A stretch of DNA of 64,000 nt from Phycisphaeraceae bacterium (GCA_019454185.1 CP075368.1:2893649-2957648), one strand, 5' to 3'; counted from the stretch's first letter, positions 34,357 through 43,439 are shown. The notes: a model not told the origin generated them from the sequence alone. Numbers and translations: made by a program.

Positions 34357-35463
34357 TCACGCCACCGTGATGGACTTGTCGAGGTAGACGTCCTGGATCG
34401 CTTGGAGCAGGCCCGCGCCTTCCTTCATGGGACGCTGGAAGGCCTTGCGGCCTGAGATCAGCCCCGCGCCGCCTGCACGCTTGTTGACGACCGCGGTCCA
34501 GAGGGCTTCCTGCATGTCGCTCGCGCCCTTGGACTCGCCGCCGGAGTTGATGAGGGGTGCGCGGCCCATGTAGTTGTTGATGATCTGGTAGCGGCAGAGG
34601 TCGATGGGGTGCCCGCCCGCGCCGGTCTCATCCGACCCCGCCAGCTTCGTGTACACGCGCTTGTCCCACTTGCCGTAGGAGGAGCCCCCGGTGTTGAGTG
34701 CGGCATAGCCGCCGTTGTTGGTGGGGAGCTTCTGCTTGATGATGTCCGCCTGGATCGTCACGCCGAGGTGGTTCGCCTGGCCCGTCAGGTCCGCCGATGC
34801 GTGATAGTCCGTCGACTTGCCGTCCGCGCCCTTCACCTTGAAGGCGTTGTTCCGCGTGTAGCACCAGAGCACCGTGACCATGCCATAGGCGTGCGCCTCC
34901 TCGAACATCTCGGAGACGTAGCGGATCTCCTCGCGCGAGGTCTCCGAGCCGAAGTACACAGTCGCGCCGACCGCCATCGCCCCCATCTCGAAGCACTGCT
35001 TGATCGACCCGAAGTACGACTGCTTGAAGATGTTGGGGTACGTCAGCATCTCGTTGTGGTTGAACTTCACGAGGAACGGGATCTTGTGGGCGTACTTGCG
35101 CGCCACGGAGCCGAGCACGCCGACCGTGCTCGCCACCGCGTTGCAGCCGCCCTCGATCGCGAGCTTCACGATGTTCTCAGGGTCAAAGTACTCCGGGTTC
35201 GGCGCGAACGACGCGCCCGCTGAGTGCTCGATCCCCTGATCGACCGGCAGGATGCTCATGTACCCCGTGCCCGCCAGACGCCCCGTGTTCAGGATCGTCT
35301 GGAAGTTCCGCAGGACGTTCACGTTCCGGTCCGTCGCGCTCGCGACGCGATCGACAAAGTCCGGGCCGGGCAGGTGCAGCGCACCCTTACCGATGGTCTT
35401 GGACTCGTGCTTCATCAGGGCGTCATACTCAGCGCCGAGAACTTCGCGAACGTTGATGGCCAT
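34357..35463 (-). CDS. fbaB: Class I fructose-bisphosphate aldolase (DhnA/FbaB type)
   Basis: Cleaves or makes fructose-1,6-bisphosphate through a Schiff base in glycolysis/gluconeogenesis. The 368-residue product has [39 protein letters not shown] and LINSGGES, as in the FbaB/DhnA family. The second ATG ([10 protein letters not shown]) was chosen because GGAG lies 7 nt upstream. It is divergent from the neighbouring membrane-protein gene. The Schiff-base Lys was not assigned by eye. Confidence 0.92.
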   Translation of the reverse strand: MAINVREVLGAEYDALMKHESKTIGKGALHLPGPDFVDRVASATDRNVNVLRNFQTILNTGRLAGTGYMSILPVDQGIEHSAGASFAPNPEYFDPENIVKLAIEGGCNAVASTVGVLGSVARKYAHKIPFLVKFNHNEMLTYPNIFKQSYFGSIKQCFEMGAMAVGATVYFGSETSREEIRYVSEMFEEAHAYGMVTVLWCYTRNNAFKVKGADGKSTDYHASADLTGQANHLGVTIQADIIKQKLPTNNGGYAALNTGGSSYGKWDKRVYTKLAGSDETGAGGHPIDLCRYQIINNYMGRAPLINSGGESKGASDMQEALWTAVVNKRAGGAGLISGRKAFQRPMKEGAGLLQAIQDVYLDKSITVA

Positions 35464-35585
35464 CGAACTGCTCCGGAATGGGACGTGCGGTGTGAATGTC
35501 GTGGAAAAGAGGCGGATCATAGGTGACGGAACGCCTCTTCGGATTACACTCCGTGCGGCCTCTTGCAGGGCCCGGAGGACATCGA

Positions 35586-36308
35586 ATGGACACTGAACCG
35601 GCTAACACGCAGCACTGGTTCGAGCGGGCCGAGCCCGTCGCACGCAGGATCTTCCTTCAGGACGAGACTGCCCGGCGTCAACTCGCTTCCGATGCCACCC
35701 TCGCCGCGCCACGTCCCTCCTCGCTGCGTCTCTGGCTCGGCATTCTCTTCCTCATCCCCGTGCCCCCCATCGGCATCGGCCTCCTCATCAGCCACATCCT
35801 CGTCTCGAACGCCGCAAAGCGGCGGCTTGCCGCGCTCCTCAACCCCTCGAGCATCAACGCGGGGCGTATCCGCATGTCCTATCCGCTGATGTTCAACAAT
35901 CTCTTCATGCAGGGCCAGATCCCCGAAGCCCCCGGACTGGTTCTCATCATCGACGACGACGGTCCCGAACCCGACTTCGACTTCATGCTCGACCTCGTCA
36001 TACGCATCTCAGTCGCCGAGCCGAAGTCGAAGGACCGCATCGATCGTGCCTTCGCCGCGCTCATGTCCGACGAGCGCTACGTCCCGCAGCGCCGACGCCT
36101 GATCGATCCCTCTGTCACCGGCGGCCGCGTGATCTACGCCGCGGACCTCATGGCCAATCGCGCCGAGCTCGCCGCCGACCTGAACACCCTGCCGACGATC
36201 CCGTGCTTCATCGGCCGTGGCCCGCACGCGATCACGCGGGTGGTGCCGGCGCGCATCCTCGCGGGCGCGTTCGGGACGAAGGAGCAGACAGCTCGACCCG
36301 TGCTATAA
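35586..36308 (+). CDS. Unrecognised single-pass membrane protein
   Basis: A 240-residue protein with a soluble N-terminus, a long hydrophobic stretch (about 47-73, [24 protein letters not shown]) and a soluble C-terminal domain (about 90-235) with the acidic motif [24 protein letters not shown] 7 nt upstream supports this ATG over one 21 codons earlier. The gene ends on the promoter of the second toxin-antitoxin pair. Function unknown. Confidence 0.7.
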   Translation: MDTEPANTQHWFERAEPVARRIFLQDETARRQLASDATLAAPRPSSLRLWLGILFLIPVPPIGIGLLISHILVSNAAKRRLAALLNPSSINAGRIRMSYPLMFNNLFMQGQIPEAPGLVLIIDDDGPEPDFDFMLDLVIRISVAEPKSKDRIDRAFAALMSDERYVPQRRRLIDPSVTGGRVIYAADLMANRAELAADLNTLPTIPCFIGRGPHAITRVVPARILAGAFGTKEQTARPVL

Positions 36309-36323
36309 TCTTACTGGTAAGAT
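36301..36323 (+). promoter_or_regulatory. Extended -10 promoter overlapped by a 16-bp operator palindrome
   Basis: TGCTATAAT is a textbook extended -10 element, rare in this GC-rich window. It overlaps ATCTTAC-TG-GTAAGAT (36308-36323), a perfect inverted repeat. It lies 15 bp before the AbrB-type antitoxin. A complex of antitoxin and toxin bound there would block RNA polymerase. Confidence 0.7.
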
Positions 36324-36338
36324 CAAGCGGAGCCCCAC

Positions 36339-36602
36339 ATGGTGTCTGTCTCCACAACGCAGTTGTCCTCCAAGGGTCAGGTTGTCATTCCGCAGGAGAT
36401 CCGAGCTCGGCTCGGGTTGAAAGCGGGAAGTCGCTTCGTGGTCGTCGCCGAGCGAGGTGTCGTGATCTTCAAGACGATCGATGCCCCCGATCTCAGCGGC
36501 ATGGATGCACTTCTCAAGCGTGCAAAGAGCCAGGCGCGCAAGGCGGGCGTGAAGAAGTCGGACGTAAGCAAGGCCATCAAGCGAGCGCGAAGCCGCGATT
36601 GA
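36339..36602 (+). CDS. vapB: AbrB/SpoVT-fold antitoxin
   Basis: The 87-residue protein begins with a swapped-hairpin AbrB domain (TTQLSSKGQVVIPQEIRARL, then GLKAGSRFVVV). A Lys/Arg-rich tail (about 55-87) would contact the toxin. It follows a promoter whose -10 is overlapped by a palindrome. Its stop overlaps the toxin's TTG start (TTGA). Confidence 0.88.
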   Translation: MVSVSTTQLSSKGQVVIPQEIRARLGLKAGSRFVVVAERGVVIFKTIDAPDLSGMDALLKRAKSQARKAGVKKSDVSKAIKRARSRD

Positions 36603-36997
36603 GAGCGGTCATCGACACGAACGTGCTCATGTCCGGCATCTTCTTCGGAGGCGTGCCCGGCAGAGTGCTCGCGGCGTGGTCGAATGGGCGGTTTGAGCTG
36701 GTTGCGACTCCGCTCATCCTCGGTGAGTATCGGCGTGTAAGCCACGAGCTCCGAGCGCGGTTCTCAGGCATCGATATCGCCGACATTCTCGATCTCATCA
36801 CGCTCCGCGCCGTGTTGATCGACGACAGCCCGATTGCCGACGGCATGTGCCGCGATCCCGACGACGACAAGTTCCTCTCTTGCGCACTGTCGTGCTGCGC
36901 GGTCATCGTGAGCGGTGACAAGGACCTGTTCGCCGCAGACGGTTCGCTGGGCGTCAGGGTGGTCACGGCGCGAGAGTTCCTTGCGACGCTCGAGTAA
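36599..36997 (+). CDS. vapC: PIN-domain toxin, putative TA toxin component
   Basis: The 132-residue product has the PIN acidic residues Asp6 (AVIDTNVLMSG), the Glu of LILGEYRR, and RDPDDDKFLSCA. The late VSGDKDLF motif is typical of the PIN toxin family. The start is inferred as TTG, overlapping the antitoxin stop. An in-frame ORF extends far upstream but runs through the antitoxin and membrane-protein genes and was rejected. Confidence 0.87.
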   Translation: MRAVIDTNVLMSGIFFGGVPGRVLAAWSNGRFELVATPLILGEYRRVSHELRARFSGIDIADILDLITLRAVLIDDSPIADGMCRDPDDDKFLSCALSCCAVIVSGDKDLFAADGSLGVRVVTAREFLATLE

Positions 36998-37063
36998 ACG
37001 GGTGCTCGGGTGCGCCTACTCGTTGAGTCGTCGGACCTGGCTTGTCCTCACATCCCCCCCCTC

Positions 37064-37951
37064 TCAGAAGAGCACGCCCCCTCGCTCCAGCATGATCGCC
37101 AGCGCGTTGTACGCGCCGTGCAGCACGATCGCCCCGACCAGCCAGCGCGTCGCCGGCACGAGATCCGGGCGACGCTTGTCGCGCATCCCGTCGCGCCACG
37201 CGCTCGCCAGCCCCATCCCCGCGAGCACCGAGCACCCCACGTGCAGCGCGACACACACCGTCCAACGCCACAGCACCAGTTCCGCCGAGGGCAGACGCAC
37301 GTACACGTGCAGGTACAGCAGGTTCTCGATCACCGAGAACACGAGCCCCGCCGCGCCGGCGCAGATCAGAATCTGCGTGCGGCTCAGAAACAGGTACGGC
37401 TTCCGCTCCACCACATACGTCGCCAGCGCGACCTTGCACACCTCTTCAACGATCGGGCCGAAGACAACCAGCACGATCGCGCCGAAGAACCCCTGCCCCC
37501 CGCCCCAGATCGCGCCCGCGAACGCGCCCACGACCGCGAACGGACCCGCACCAAGCGCGATCAGCCCCGTCATGCTCCACGACCGCCCGACATCCCGCTC
37601 GGCGACCCTCGCGTCGAGCCAGCGCGCGTACGTCACCGCATCGTCCGGCACGCGCCCGGAGAGCGCGTCGCTCGTGGTCGGCTCCTCCCACACACTCTCG
37701 TCCGGCTCTGCATCCACGGGCCGGATCGCCGGAGACCCGCACTCCGGACACGGCGTCCCCTGCCCGATCCCCACGCGGCTGTAACCGCACCGCCAGCACC
37801 CCGACCCCTTCTCGCCGACGACCTCCCGCCCCGACGATCTGATGTGGGGCTCATTTGCCACGCTGTCGCGCGCCGACGCCCTTTCGCGACGACCGCCCCA
37901 AAGGGACTCTCCCCCTTGCTCACCTCTCTGAGATTGATCCCCCCCAGGCAT
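37064..37951 (-). CDS. PrsW-family intramembrane glutamic protease
   Basis: The 295-residue polytopic product has the PrsW signatures VEEVCKVAL (EExxK-type), FSVIENLLYL, a His in VALHVGCSVLAG and VLHGAYNALA. The N-terminus has a zinc-ribbon-like CWRCGYSRVG...PCPECGS motif before the membrane part. PrsW enzymes cut membrane proteins such as anti-sigma factors. The start overlaps the upstream YbjQ-like gene by ATGA, so the three genes are probably an operon. Confidence 0.85.
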   Translation of the reverse strand: MPGGDQSQRGEQGGESLWGGRRERASARDSVANEPHIRSSGREVVGEKGSGCWRCGYSRVGIGQGTPCPECGSPAIRPVDAEPDESVWEEPTTSDALSGRVPDDAVTYARWLDARVAERDVGRSWSMTGLIALGAGPFAVVGAFAGAIWGGGQGFFGAIVLVVFGPIVEEVCKVALATYVVERKPYLFLSRTQILICAGAAGLVFSVIENLLYLHVYVRLPSAELVLWRWTVCVALHVGCSVLAGMGLASAWRDGMRDKRRPDLVPATRWLVGAIVLHGAYNALAIMLERGGVLF

Positions 37952-38451
37952 CACGCGCCCCGCTTGTACGCCGTGCCGCTCGCGACCACGCACACCATCG
38001 TCATCACGCGCTTCGAGGTCGCTGCGCTCCCGCCGATGTCGGTGCTCTCGATGCGGACGTTGCAGATCGCGTCGTACCCGAGAGCGCGCGCCTGCCTCGC
38101 CATGCGCAGCACGGCCTCACGCCGCGCACGCGACATCAGCGTCTCGAGCGTCCGCAGTTCGCCGCCGATGATCTTCTTGAGCATCGACACGAACGTCTTG
38201 AAGTAATCGCTGGAGATCACCGACTCTCCGGAGACCAGCGCGGGCGCGTTCGCCTCACTCGTGTGCTCCCTCCCGCACATCGGGAACGTGCGCAGGTCCG
38301 TGACGAGCATCGGCGCGAGCACCTCCGCCTCGGCGATGCGCAGACGCTTCAGGTGGCGGATCTCGGCGATGCGTCCCGCGCTCAGCCCGACGATGAGCAG
38401 GACGAGCACCCAGCCGAACTCGAAGAGAAGGTCAAGCGGTACGTTGTTCAC
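37951..38451 (-). CDS. YbjQ/UPF0145-like domain protein with N-terminal membrane helix
   Basis: A 166-residue protein. A hydrophobic helix (about 8-25, FEFGWVLVLLIVGLSAG) is followed by a YbjQ-like domain: SSDYFKTFVSMLKKIIGGELRT, RREAVLRMARQARALGYDAICNVRIES. The GTG start was chosen: GGGGAGG lies upstream and the gene begins 13 bp after the first YbjQ gene. Function of the family is unclear. Confidence 0.78.
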   Translation of the reverse strand: MNNVPLDLLFEFGWVLVLLIVGLSAGRIAEIRHLKRLRIAEAEVLAPMLVTDLRTFPMCGREHTSEANAPALVSGESVISSDYFKTFVSMLKKIIGGELRTLETLMSRARREAVLRMARQARALGYDAICNVRIESTDIGGSAATSKRVMTMVCVVASGTAYKRGA

Positions 38452-38464
38452 GGCGACCCTCCCC

Positions 38465-38791
38465 TCAGGCGTGCTCGGGCTGCACGACCGCCGCAGTGCC
38501 GTAGGCGTACATCTCCGCCGCACCCGTCGTGACGCTGCTGGTGCTGAAGCGCACGTTCAGGATGGCGTTGGCCCCGAGCTGCTGGGCCTGGGCCATCATC
38601 CGCTCGACCGCCTGCCTGCGCGACTCGGTGAGCAACTCGGTGTACCCCTTGAGCTCACCCCCGACGATGTTCTTCAGCCCCGCCGCGATGTCACGCCCGA
38701 AGTGCTTGGCCCGCACGGTGTTCCCCTGCACCAGCCCCTTCAGCTCGACAACCCGCATCCCCGGCACAAGCTCAGTGTTGACGACGATCAT
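38465..38791 (-). CDS. YbjQ/UPF0145 family protein
   Basis: A 108-residue single-domain protein with the family pattern VELKGLVQGNTVRAKHFGRDI, IVGGELKGYTELL and GANAILNVRFSTSS. AGGAG 7 nt before the internal ATG supports this start. It is the first of three probably co-transcribed genes with a second YbjQ-like protein and the PrsW protease. Confidence 0.88.
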   Translation of the reverse strand: MIVVNTELVPGMRVVELKGLVQGNTVRAKHFGRDIAAGLKNIVGGELKGYTELLTESRRQAVERMMAQAQQLGANAILNVRFSTSSVTTGAAEMYAYGTAAVVQPEHA

Positions 38792-38918
38792 GCGCACACT
38801 CCTGGAACGAACCACTGCCCAAACTACCCGCGCCACACCCGGCACGCAACCAATCCACCACCTCACAAGGCCCATCATTTCTCATCATCTCACCACGCTC
38901 ATTCGGTACAATCCCTTC

Positions 38919-39692
38919 ATGCTTTCTTCATGCCTGATCGTGGCCGGGTCACTCCTCCTCTTCACCCCTCCCCCGGCGACTCCGCCCGCCTCTCCTCCTC
39001 CCCCCCCCACGCCACCCGCCGCAACGCCTCCTGCTTCGGCTCCGGAGCCACCCGCAGAAGATGCCGCGCTGCGCCCGAACCTCCTCCTCAACCCATCCTT
39101 CGAAGGCGGCATGGACCCGTGGTTCAGTTTCGCCGAGCGGAACACGACCTCCTGGGGCAAGTTCGCCATCTCCGACACCGTCGCCCGCACAGGAACCCGC
39201 AGCGCGCACCTCGAAATGGACAGCACCAAGTACCGCGGACGCACACGCATCCACGGCGCGGTCCAGGAGTTCAAGACCACACACGCCCCGGAGACCATCG
39301 GCGGGTGGTACAAGGTCGAGAACTGGCAACGCGGCACACCCAAGCAGTACCTCCAGGTCGTCGTCATCCTCTGGAACATCCAGGAACGCGTCCCCGCTAT
39401 CGGCAACGCACGCAACGTGCAGATCGCCTACACCCTCGCCGGCGTCGAAGAGGCCCCGCTCTCCATCTCCAACCGCAAGTTCATCCTCAGCGGCCCGCCC
39501 GAGCCCGTGCAAGGCGAGTGGGTCCACTTCGAGATCAACCCGCGCACAGACTTCAAGGCCCACTGGGGCGTCGACTTCAGCAACTTCGAGTTCTGCCGCG
39601 TCCTGTTCGAGGTCCGCTTCGACTCCCTGCGCGACGAGGATCCTCCCGTCCGGGGCGATGTCTACTACGACGACCTCTACGCCCACGAATGA
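38919..39692 (+). CDS. Secreted protein with carbohydrate-binding-like beta-sandwich
   Basis: The 257-residue product has a signal peptide (SSCLIVAGSLLLF), a Pro/Ala-rich linker (about 17-50) and a CBM-like domain opening NLLLNPSFEGGMDPWFSF. Later TRSAHLEMDSTK and DVYYDDLYAHE match the pattern of CBM4/9/22-type modules. No catalytic domain is seen. It is divergent from the YbjQ operon and convergent with the terminase gene 19 bp away. Confidence 0.72.
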   Translation: MLSSCLIVAGSLLLFTPPPATPPASPPPPPTPPAATPPASAPEPPAEDAALRPNLLLNPSFEGGMDPWFSFAERNTTSWGKFAISDTVARTGTRSAHLEMDSTKYRGRTRIHGAVQEFKTTHAPETIGGWYKVENWQRGTPKQYLQVVVILWNIQERVPAIGNARNVQIAYTLAGVEEAPLSISNRKFILSGPPEPVQGEWVHFEINPRTDFKAHWGVDFSNFEFCRVLFEVRFDSLRDEDPPVRGDVYYDDLYAHE

Positions 39693-39711
39693 ACATCCGT
39701 GTTCGCCCCGC

Positions 39712-41217
39712 TCACACATAAGACCCGACGCTCGTCTCAAAGCCGAGATCGAGGCACACGATCAGATACCGCAGCGCGTCCGCCGCGTGGTCGTGCCCGT
39801 CCTTGATCGGCATCTGCCTCCACTGGTCCTTCGGGTCAAAGTGGTACGAGCGCAGCGCCTCGATCAACCCCGCGCACCGCCTGTGAATGAACAGCCGGGG
39901 CTCACCGATCGCCGGACGCAGGCGCGCCCGCACCATCTCCAGCCCCGTCCGCGTCGGCGCGCTCCTCCACCCCGGGCGGAATCCGCTCGCACGCAGCAAC
40001 TCAACGTTCGATCGCCCCGACTGGTCGCTCGTCGCGCGCCCCGCCGGATCGACCCCGAGCCAACGCGGCACCGGCCACGCCCCCGAACGCATCGCCTCCA
40101 CGTGATCCCTCAGCAACCCGTTGTGCGCCACCCGCTCATCCACGATGAAGAGCCGATCCTGACGCTGGTCATGCACCGCCCACAGCAGCACGCTCGTGCG
40201 GAACCCGAAGTCCATCCCCGCCAGCCACACGCCGCTCGCTTCGACACCGTCGGGCAGCGCGTCGACAACATGCACGCTCTCGTCAAACTCCGGAAAGACG
40301 GTCTCGCGCCGCGTCGGCCTGAGACAGAGCATCTCCGACTCCCACACCTCGCGCGAGACGCGCCCCTTCTGACGCGAGGCGTCCTCGATCGAGACATGCC
40401 CCGCGATCTCGTCGCCCCCGCCGCGCATCGCGCACTCCTCCCCCACCGCGCAGCCCTCCCGCTGATCCGCCTCGCACACGCACGGCGCGAGCACCTCGGC
40501 GATCCCCCACTTGAACAGCGTCCGCTTTCCCTCGGCGCACGAGCCCACGATCCGGCGCATCAGGCCGAACGGCATGTGCATCGTCGAGAGCGCGTCGATC
40601 GAGCCACGCACCAAGCCCGTCTCCAACCTCTCCGACCGCGTCACCAACTGGGCCGCCTCCCACACCTCCTCATCGAACAGCTCCACCTCATCGCACCGCA
40701 GCCGATGCACACGCGTGCCGCGCACCGACGCCTGCGACTGCGCGAGCAGCTCCACGCGCGATCCGTTGCGCAGCTCGATCCTCCGCTCCGTGATCCGCCC
40801 GCGCACCAGTGGCGCGAGCTCCGGCCTCGTGAACGCGCGCCGAAGATGCTCGTGCATCCGCGAGCCCTGCTCCAGAGACCCCGCCAGAATCCGCACCTGG
40901 ATCCCGTCGTTGAACACCAGGTCCGCCACCGTCGCGATCGCGCCGAGCATCGTCTTCCCCCCGCCGCGGCACGCCCACACCACCCCGTCCCGCGCAGCCC
41001 CGCTCTCGCCCCGATCATCGAACGCATGCCACAGATACTCCATCGGACCCCCGCGCCCGTCTCGCGAACGCGAGGGCACCTGAACACCCACACACTCATG
41101 CACAAATCGACGCAGTTCCATCGGATTGCGCGGCCTGCGCACGCCGCACCCGTGAGCGCCCCCATCTCGCGCCCCGCCCTCGATCGACCCCGACTCTCCG
41201 ACACCTTCGTGCTCCAT
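39712..41217 (-). CDS. Phage-type large terminase (ATPase-nuclease), stand-alone
   Basis: The 501-residue product has Walker A ACRGGGKTML (82-91), Walker B-like HRLRCDEVELFDEE (Asp176, Glu177) and an RNase H-like nuclease: MDFGFRTSVLLW (Asp336), LGVDPAGRATSD (Asp390) and DGHDHAADALRYL (Asp473/476/480). A cysteine cluster (CVCEADQREGCAVGEEC, about 246-262) is inserted between the domains. GGAGGAG 6 nt upstream supports the start. Terminases cut and pump DNA into capsids, but no capsid, portal or small terminase is adjacent. It is last in a four-gene set. Confidence 0.82.
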   Translation of the reverse strand: MEHEGVGESGSIEGGARDGGAHGCGVRRPRNPMELRRFVHECVGVQVPSRSRDGRGGPMEYLWHAFDDRGESGAARDGVVWACRGGGKTMLGAIATVADLVFNDGIQVRILAGSLEQGSRMHEHLRRAFTRPELAPLVRGRITERRIELRNGSRVELLAQSQASVRGTRVHRLRCDEVELFDEEVWEAAQLVTRSERLETGLVRGSIDALSTMHMPFGLMRRIVGSCAEGKRTLFKWGIAEVLAPCVCEADQREGCAVGEECAMRGGGDEIAGHVSIEDASRQKGRVSREVWESEMLCLRPTRRETVFPEFDESVHVVDALPDGVEASGVWLAGMDFGFRTSVLLWAVHDQRQDRLFIVDERVAHNGLLRDHVEAMRSGAWPVPRWLGVDPAGRATSDQSGRSNVELLRASGFRPGWRSAPTRTGLEMVRARLRPAIGEPRLFIHRRCAGLIEALRSYHFDPKDQWRQMPIKDGHDHAADALRYLIVCLDLGFETSVGSYV

Positions 41218-41275
41218 GCGCGGCTCCTCCATCGGATCCGTCGCACGAGCGGGAGCCCACCCTCGCACCACACAC

Positions 41276-42088
41276 TCACGCCGATCGACGCAAGATGCCC
41301 CGCGTGATCCCCGGCAACCCTCGCTCCATCGACTCACGCTGCGCCACTTCGCCCTCATCCCCGTGCACATACACCACGGGTCTTGCGATCAGCCCGCGAC
41401 CGGCGGTCGACGCCCGGTCCACTCGCCCCATCGCCAGAGCCGCACGCGTGCCGCGCGAAGCGTTCAGCCAGCGATCGACCGCGACGCGTATCGAGGCGTC
41501 CCGCATCAGCAGCCGCGCCCGCGCCGGATCAACCAGTTCATATGGAGCCCTCCCCCGCGCCCCGAGCGCCAGCAACAGCCGCTCATCACGCGCCGCCCTC
41601 GGAAACTCCACGCGTCTCATCCCGCAGCGCGCAAACAGCGACGTGTACCTCGCCATCGACGCGATCGTCTCCGTCAGCACCGTCTCGCGCGACGCAAGAT
41701 ACGCCCGCACGAGCATCGAACCGACACCCATCGATCGATGCCGCGGCTCGACGATCACCCGTGAGATCGTCCTCAGATGCGCATTGATCGCGCGCGCACG
41801 CTCGCTGTTCCCAAAACCGTCGAACACACCGGGCCAGGCCGTCGCCCGCCACGATGCGTTCAGCACCGGGCGCGACACCGCCAGCACACCGACCAGCCCG
41901 CCCCGACCACTGCCCGGCCCACACCCCGATCCACTGCCCGGCCCGCCACCCAGCCCGGCTCTCCGCTCCACCGCGCGCAGCACGCGCACCGGGGCGTGGG
42001 GCAGCGAACGCGCGTAATGAAACGGCGACATCGCGCGGAGATCCGCGAGCGTCCCCTCCTCGATCACCCAACCGACAACCCGCGTCAT
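41276..42088 (-). CDS. GNAT-family acetyltransferase-like protein linked to the terminase
   Basis: The 270-residue product has the acetyl-CoA-binding stretch RVIVEPRHRSMGVGSMLVRAY (RxxGxGS-type), preceded by a beta strand with HLRTISRV and followed by SMARYTSLFARCGMRRVEF. A Gly-rich loop (about 48-62) interrupts the N-terminal part. The start ATG overlaps the ABC ATPase stop (ATGA). ABC ATPase-GNAT pairing recalls COG2401, in which the two are fused; here they are separate. Substrate unknown. Confidence 0.7.
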   Translation of the reverse strand: MTRVVGWVIEEGTLADLRAMSPFHYARSLPHAPVRVLRAVERRAGLGGGPGSGSGCGPGSGRGGLVGVLAVSRPVLNASWRATAWPGVFDGFGNSERARAINAHLRTISRVIVEPRHRSMGVGSMLVRAYLASRETVLTETIASMARYTSLFARCGMRRVEFPRAARDERLLLALGARGRAPYELVDPARARLLMRDASIRVAVDRWLNASRGTRAALAMGRVDRASTAGRGLIARPVVYVHGDEGEVAQRESMERGLPGITRGILRRSA

Positions 42089-42801
42089 CACGCCACCCCC
42101 TTCACGCGCTCGCCGCGTTCGCGCACACCAACCTGCGCATCCAGCGAGAGTTCCAGCGTGATCTCCGGCTCGAGCCACGCCAGGGCACGCTCGTCGTGAA
42201 CGCACACCGCCGCCGCCACGCCCTCTGTTCGGCGCACGAACCGAGCCAGCGCGCTCGCGACGCCCCGCGCGGTCGTGATGTCCAGCCCGCTCCCGAACTC
42301 GTCGATCAGGAGCCACACCGGCGCACCGGACTCCCTTCGCGCCGCCAGCGCATCACGCATCAGGAGCGCAAGCCGCAGACGCGCACGCTGCCCGTCGGAC
42401 AACGCCTCAAACCCGAGCCCGAACAAGCGCGGCTCCGCAAGCCCGACCCGCGCCAGCAGCGAGATCGATTCCCCGAGCGTCGTCCGGGGAATCTCCACCG
42501 TCGCGCGCCCCTCCATCTCCGTCGCCCACGCCCCATCCGACGAACGCAGCGCGTAACACCCGGCCCGCTCAACCATCGTCCCGACCTCGCGCAGCACCGA
42601 CGACTTTCCGCTCCCGCTCGGGCCGAGAATCGCCGCCACGCTCGCGTTCCGCCCCGATGCCGCGATCCGAGCCGCGCCCTCGCGCCACGCCCGCCGCTCA
42701 GCGCGGAGCATCCGCTCGCAATCCCGAACCCCGAGACCGAACGCCGCGAGCGCGTGCAGCACGCGGGTCGATGGACGCCGTTGCACACCACGCGCGCTCA
42801 T
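42088..42801 (-). CDS. ABC-type ATPase without transmembrane partner
   Basis: The 237-residue product has Walker A GPSGSGKSS (60-68), signature LSDGQ (134-138), Walker B VWLLIDE (162-168) and an H-loop His202 in CVHDERAL. No permease is nearby, which suggests a soluble role like that of COG2401, UvrA-like or SMC-like ATPases. The ATG overlaps the HTH gene's stop and its own stop overlaps the GNAT start, so stoichiometric expression is likely. Confidence 0.82.
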   Translation of the reverse strand: MSARGVQRRPSTRVLHALAAFGLGVRDCERMLRAERRAWREGAARIAASGRNASVAAILGPSGSGKSSVLREVGTMVERAGCYALRSSDGAWATEMEGRATVEIPRTTLGESISLLARVGLAEPRLFGLGFEALSDGQRARLRLALLMRDALAARRESGAPVWLLIDEFGSGLDITTARGVASALARFVRRTEGVAAAVCVHDERALAWLEPEITLELSLDAQVGVRERGERVKGVA

Positions 42802-43298
42802 GCCGCCACCCCCTTCGCGAGCCGCTCGCACGGTGCCGCCGTGCCGCGCTGTCTCTCGACCACCGACCGGAGCGTCCACTCAAACTCCCGCATCCGCGCT
42901 CGCACCACGTGCTCGCCGATGCCGAGCTCTCTCGACGCGCGACGCATCGAGATCCCCCGCCCCACGCACGCAAGCACACACGCCCGCGCTGTCGCATCCC
43001 ACGACGAGGCCTCGGCCAGCGCGAGCGCGTACGCCGGAGACTCGATCCGCCCGATCAACCGGCGCACCCGCTCCCGCAGCGAACTCGGCGACCTCCCGAT
43101 CTGACGCGCGATCTCCGCGATCGCTCGCCCATGACCAAGATGCTGATCCAAGAGCCACTGGTCCTCCGGCGCGAGCAGCATCACGCGCGACAGCAACCCC
43201 GCCGCACGCTCACGCTCCATCACGCGCCGCAGATCGACCGACGCGTTCTCGCTCAGACGCACCACCCGGCGCCGACGCTTCACTCCACTCGCACGCAT
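42798..43298 (-). CDS. HTH protein heading the terminase operon
   Basis: A 166-residue basic protein with two helix-turn-helix-like segments: GRAIAEIARQIGRSPSSLRERV (about 70-91) and MRRASRELGIGEHVVRARMREF (about 119-140). The first resembles sigma-70 region 4 or resolvase-type HTHs. Two ATGs 24 nt apart have good ribosome-binding sites; the one preceded by GGAGG with 6-nt spacing was chosen. It could be the operon regulator or a DNA-recognition partner (small-terminase role). A 24-bp palindrome lies about 140 bp upstream. Confidence 0.68.
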   Translation of the reverse strand: MRASGVKRRRRVVRLSENASVDLRRVMERERAAGLLSRVMLLAPEDQWLLDQHLGHGRAIAEIARQIGRSPSSLRERVRRLIGRIESPAYALALAEASSWDATARACVLACVGRGISMRRASRELGIGEHVVRARMREFEWTLRSVVERQRGTAAPCERLAKGVAA

Positions 43299-43439
43299 GG
43301 GAATCCTCCATACTGGTTCCATCGGATGGGCCTCCCGAGGCCCTTCCCCCGACAGTCTTCCCCATCTGGAGCACCATTGCAAGGACTTTGTTCGGTGTAT
43401 ACCCGGATGCGCGCCCAGAGACCCCCACTCGCGGCCCGC

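Noticed and set aside
36203..36997. A 264-residue version of the second PIN toxin
   Set aside because: The extension runs through the membrane-protein 3' end and the whole antitoxin gene. The PIN domain begins just after the TTG overlapping the antitoxin stop.
39712..43298. An intact prophage
   Set aside because: Only a terminase-like gene is phage-like. Neighbours on both sides are ordinary chromosomal genes, with no structural or integration genes.
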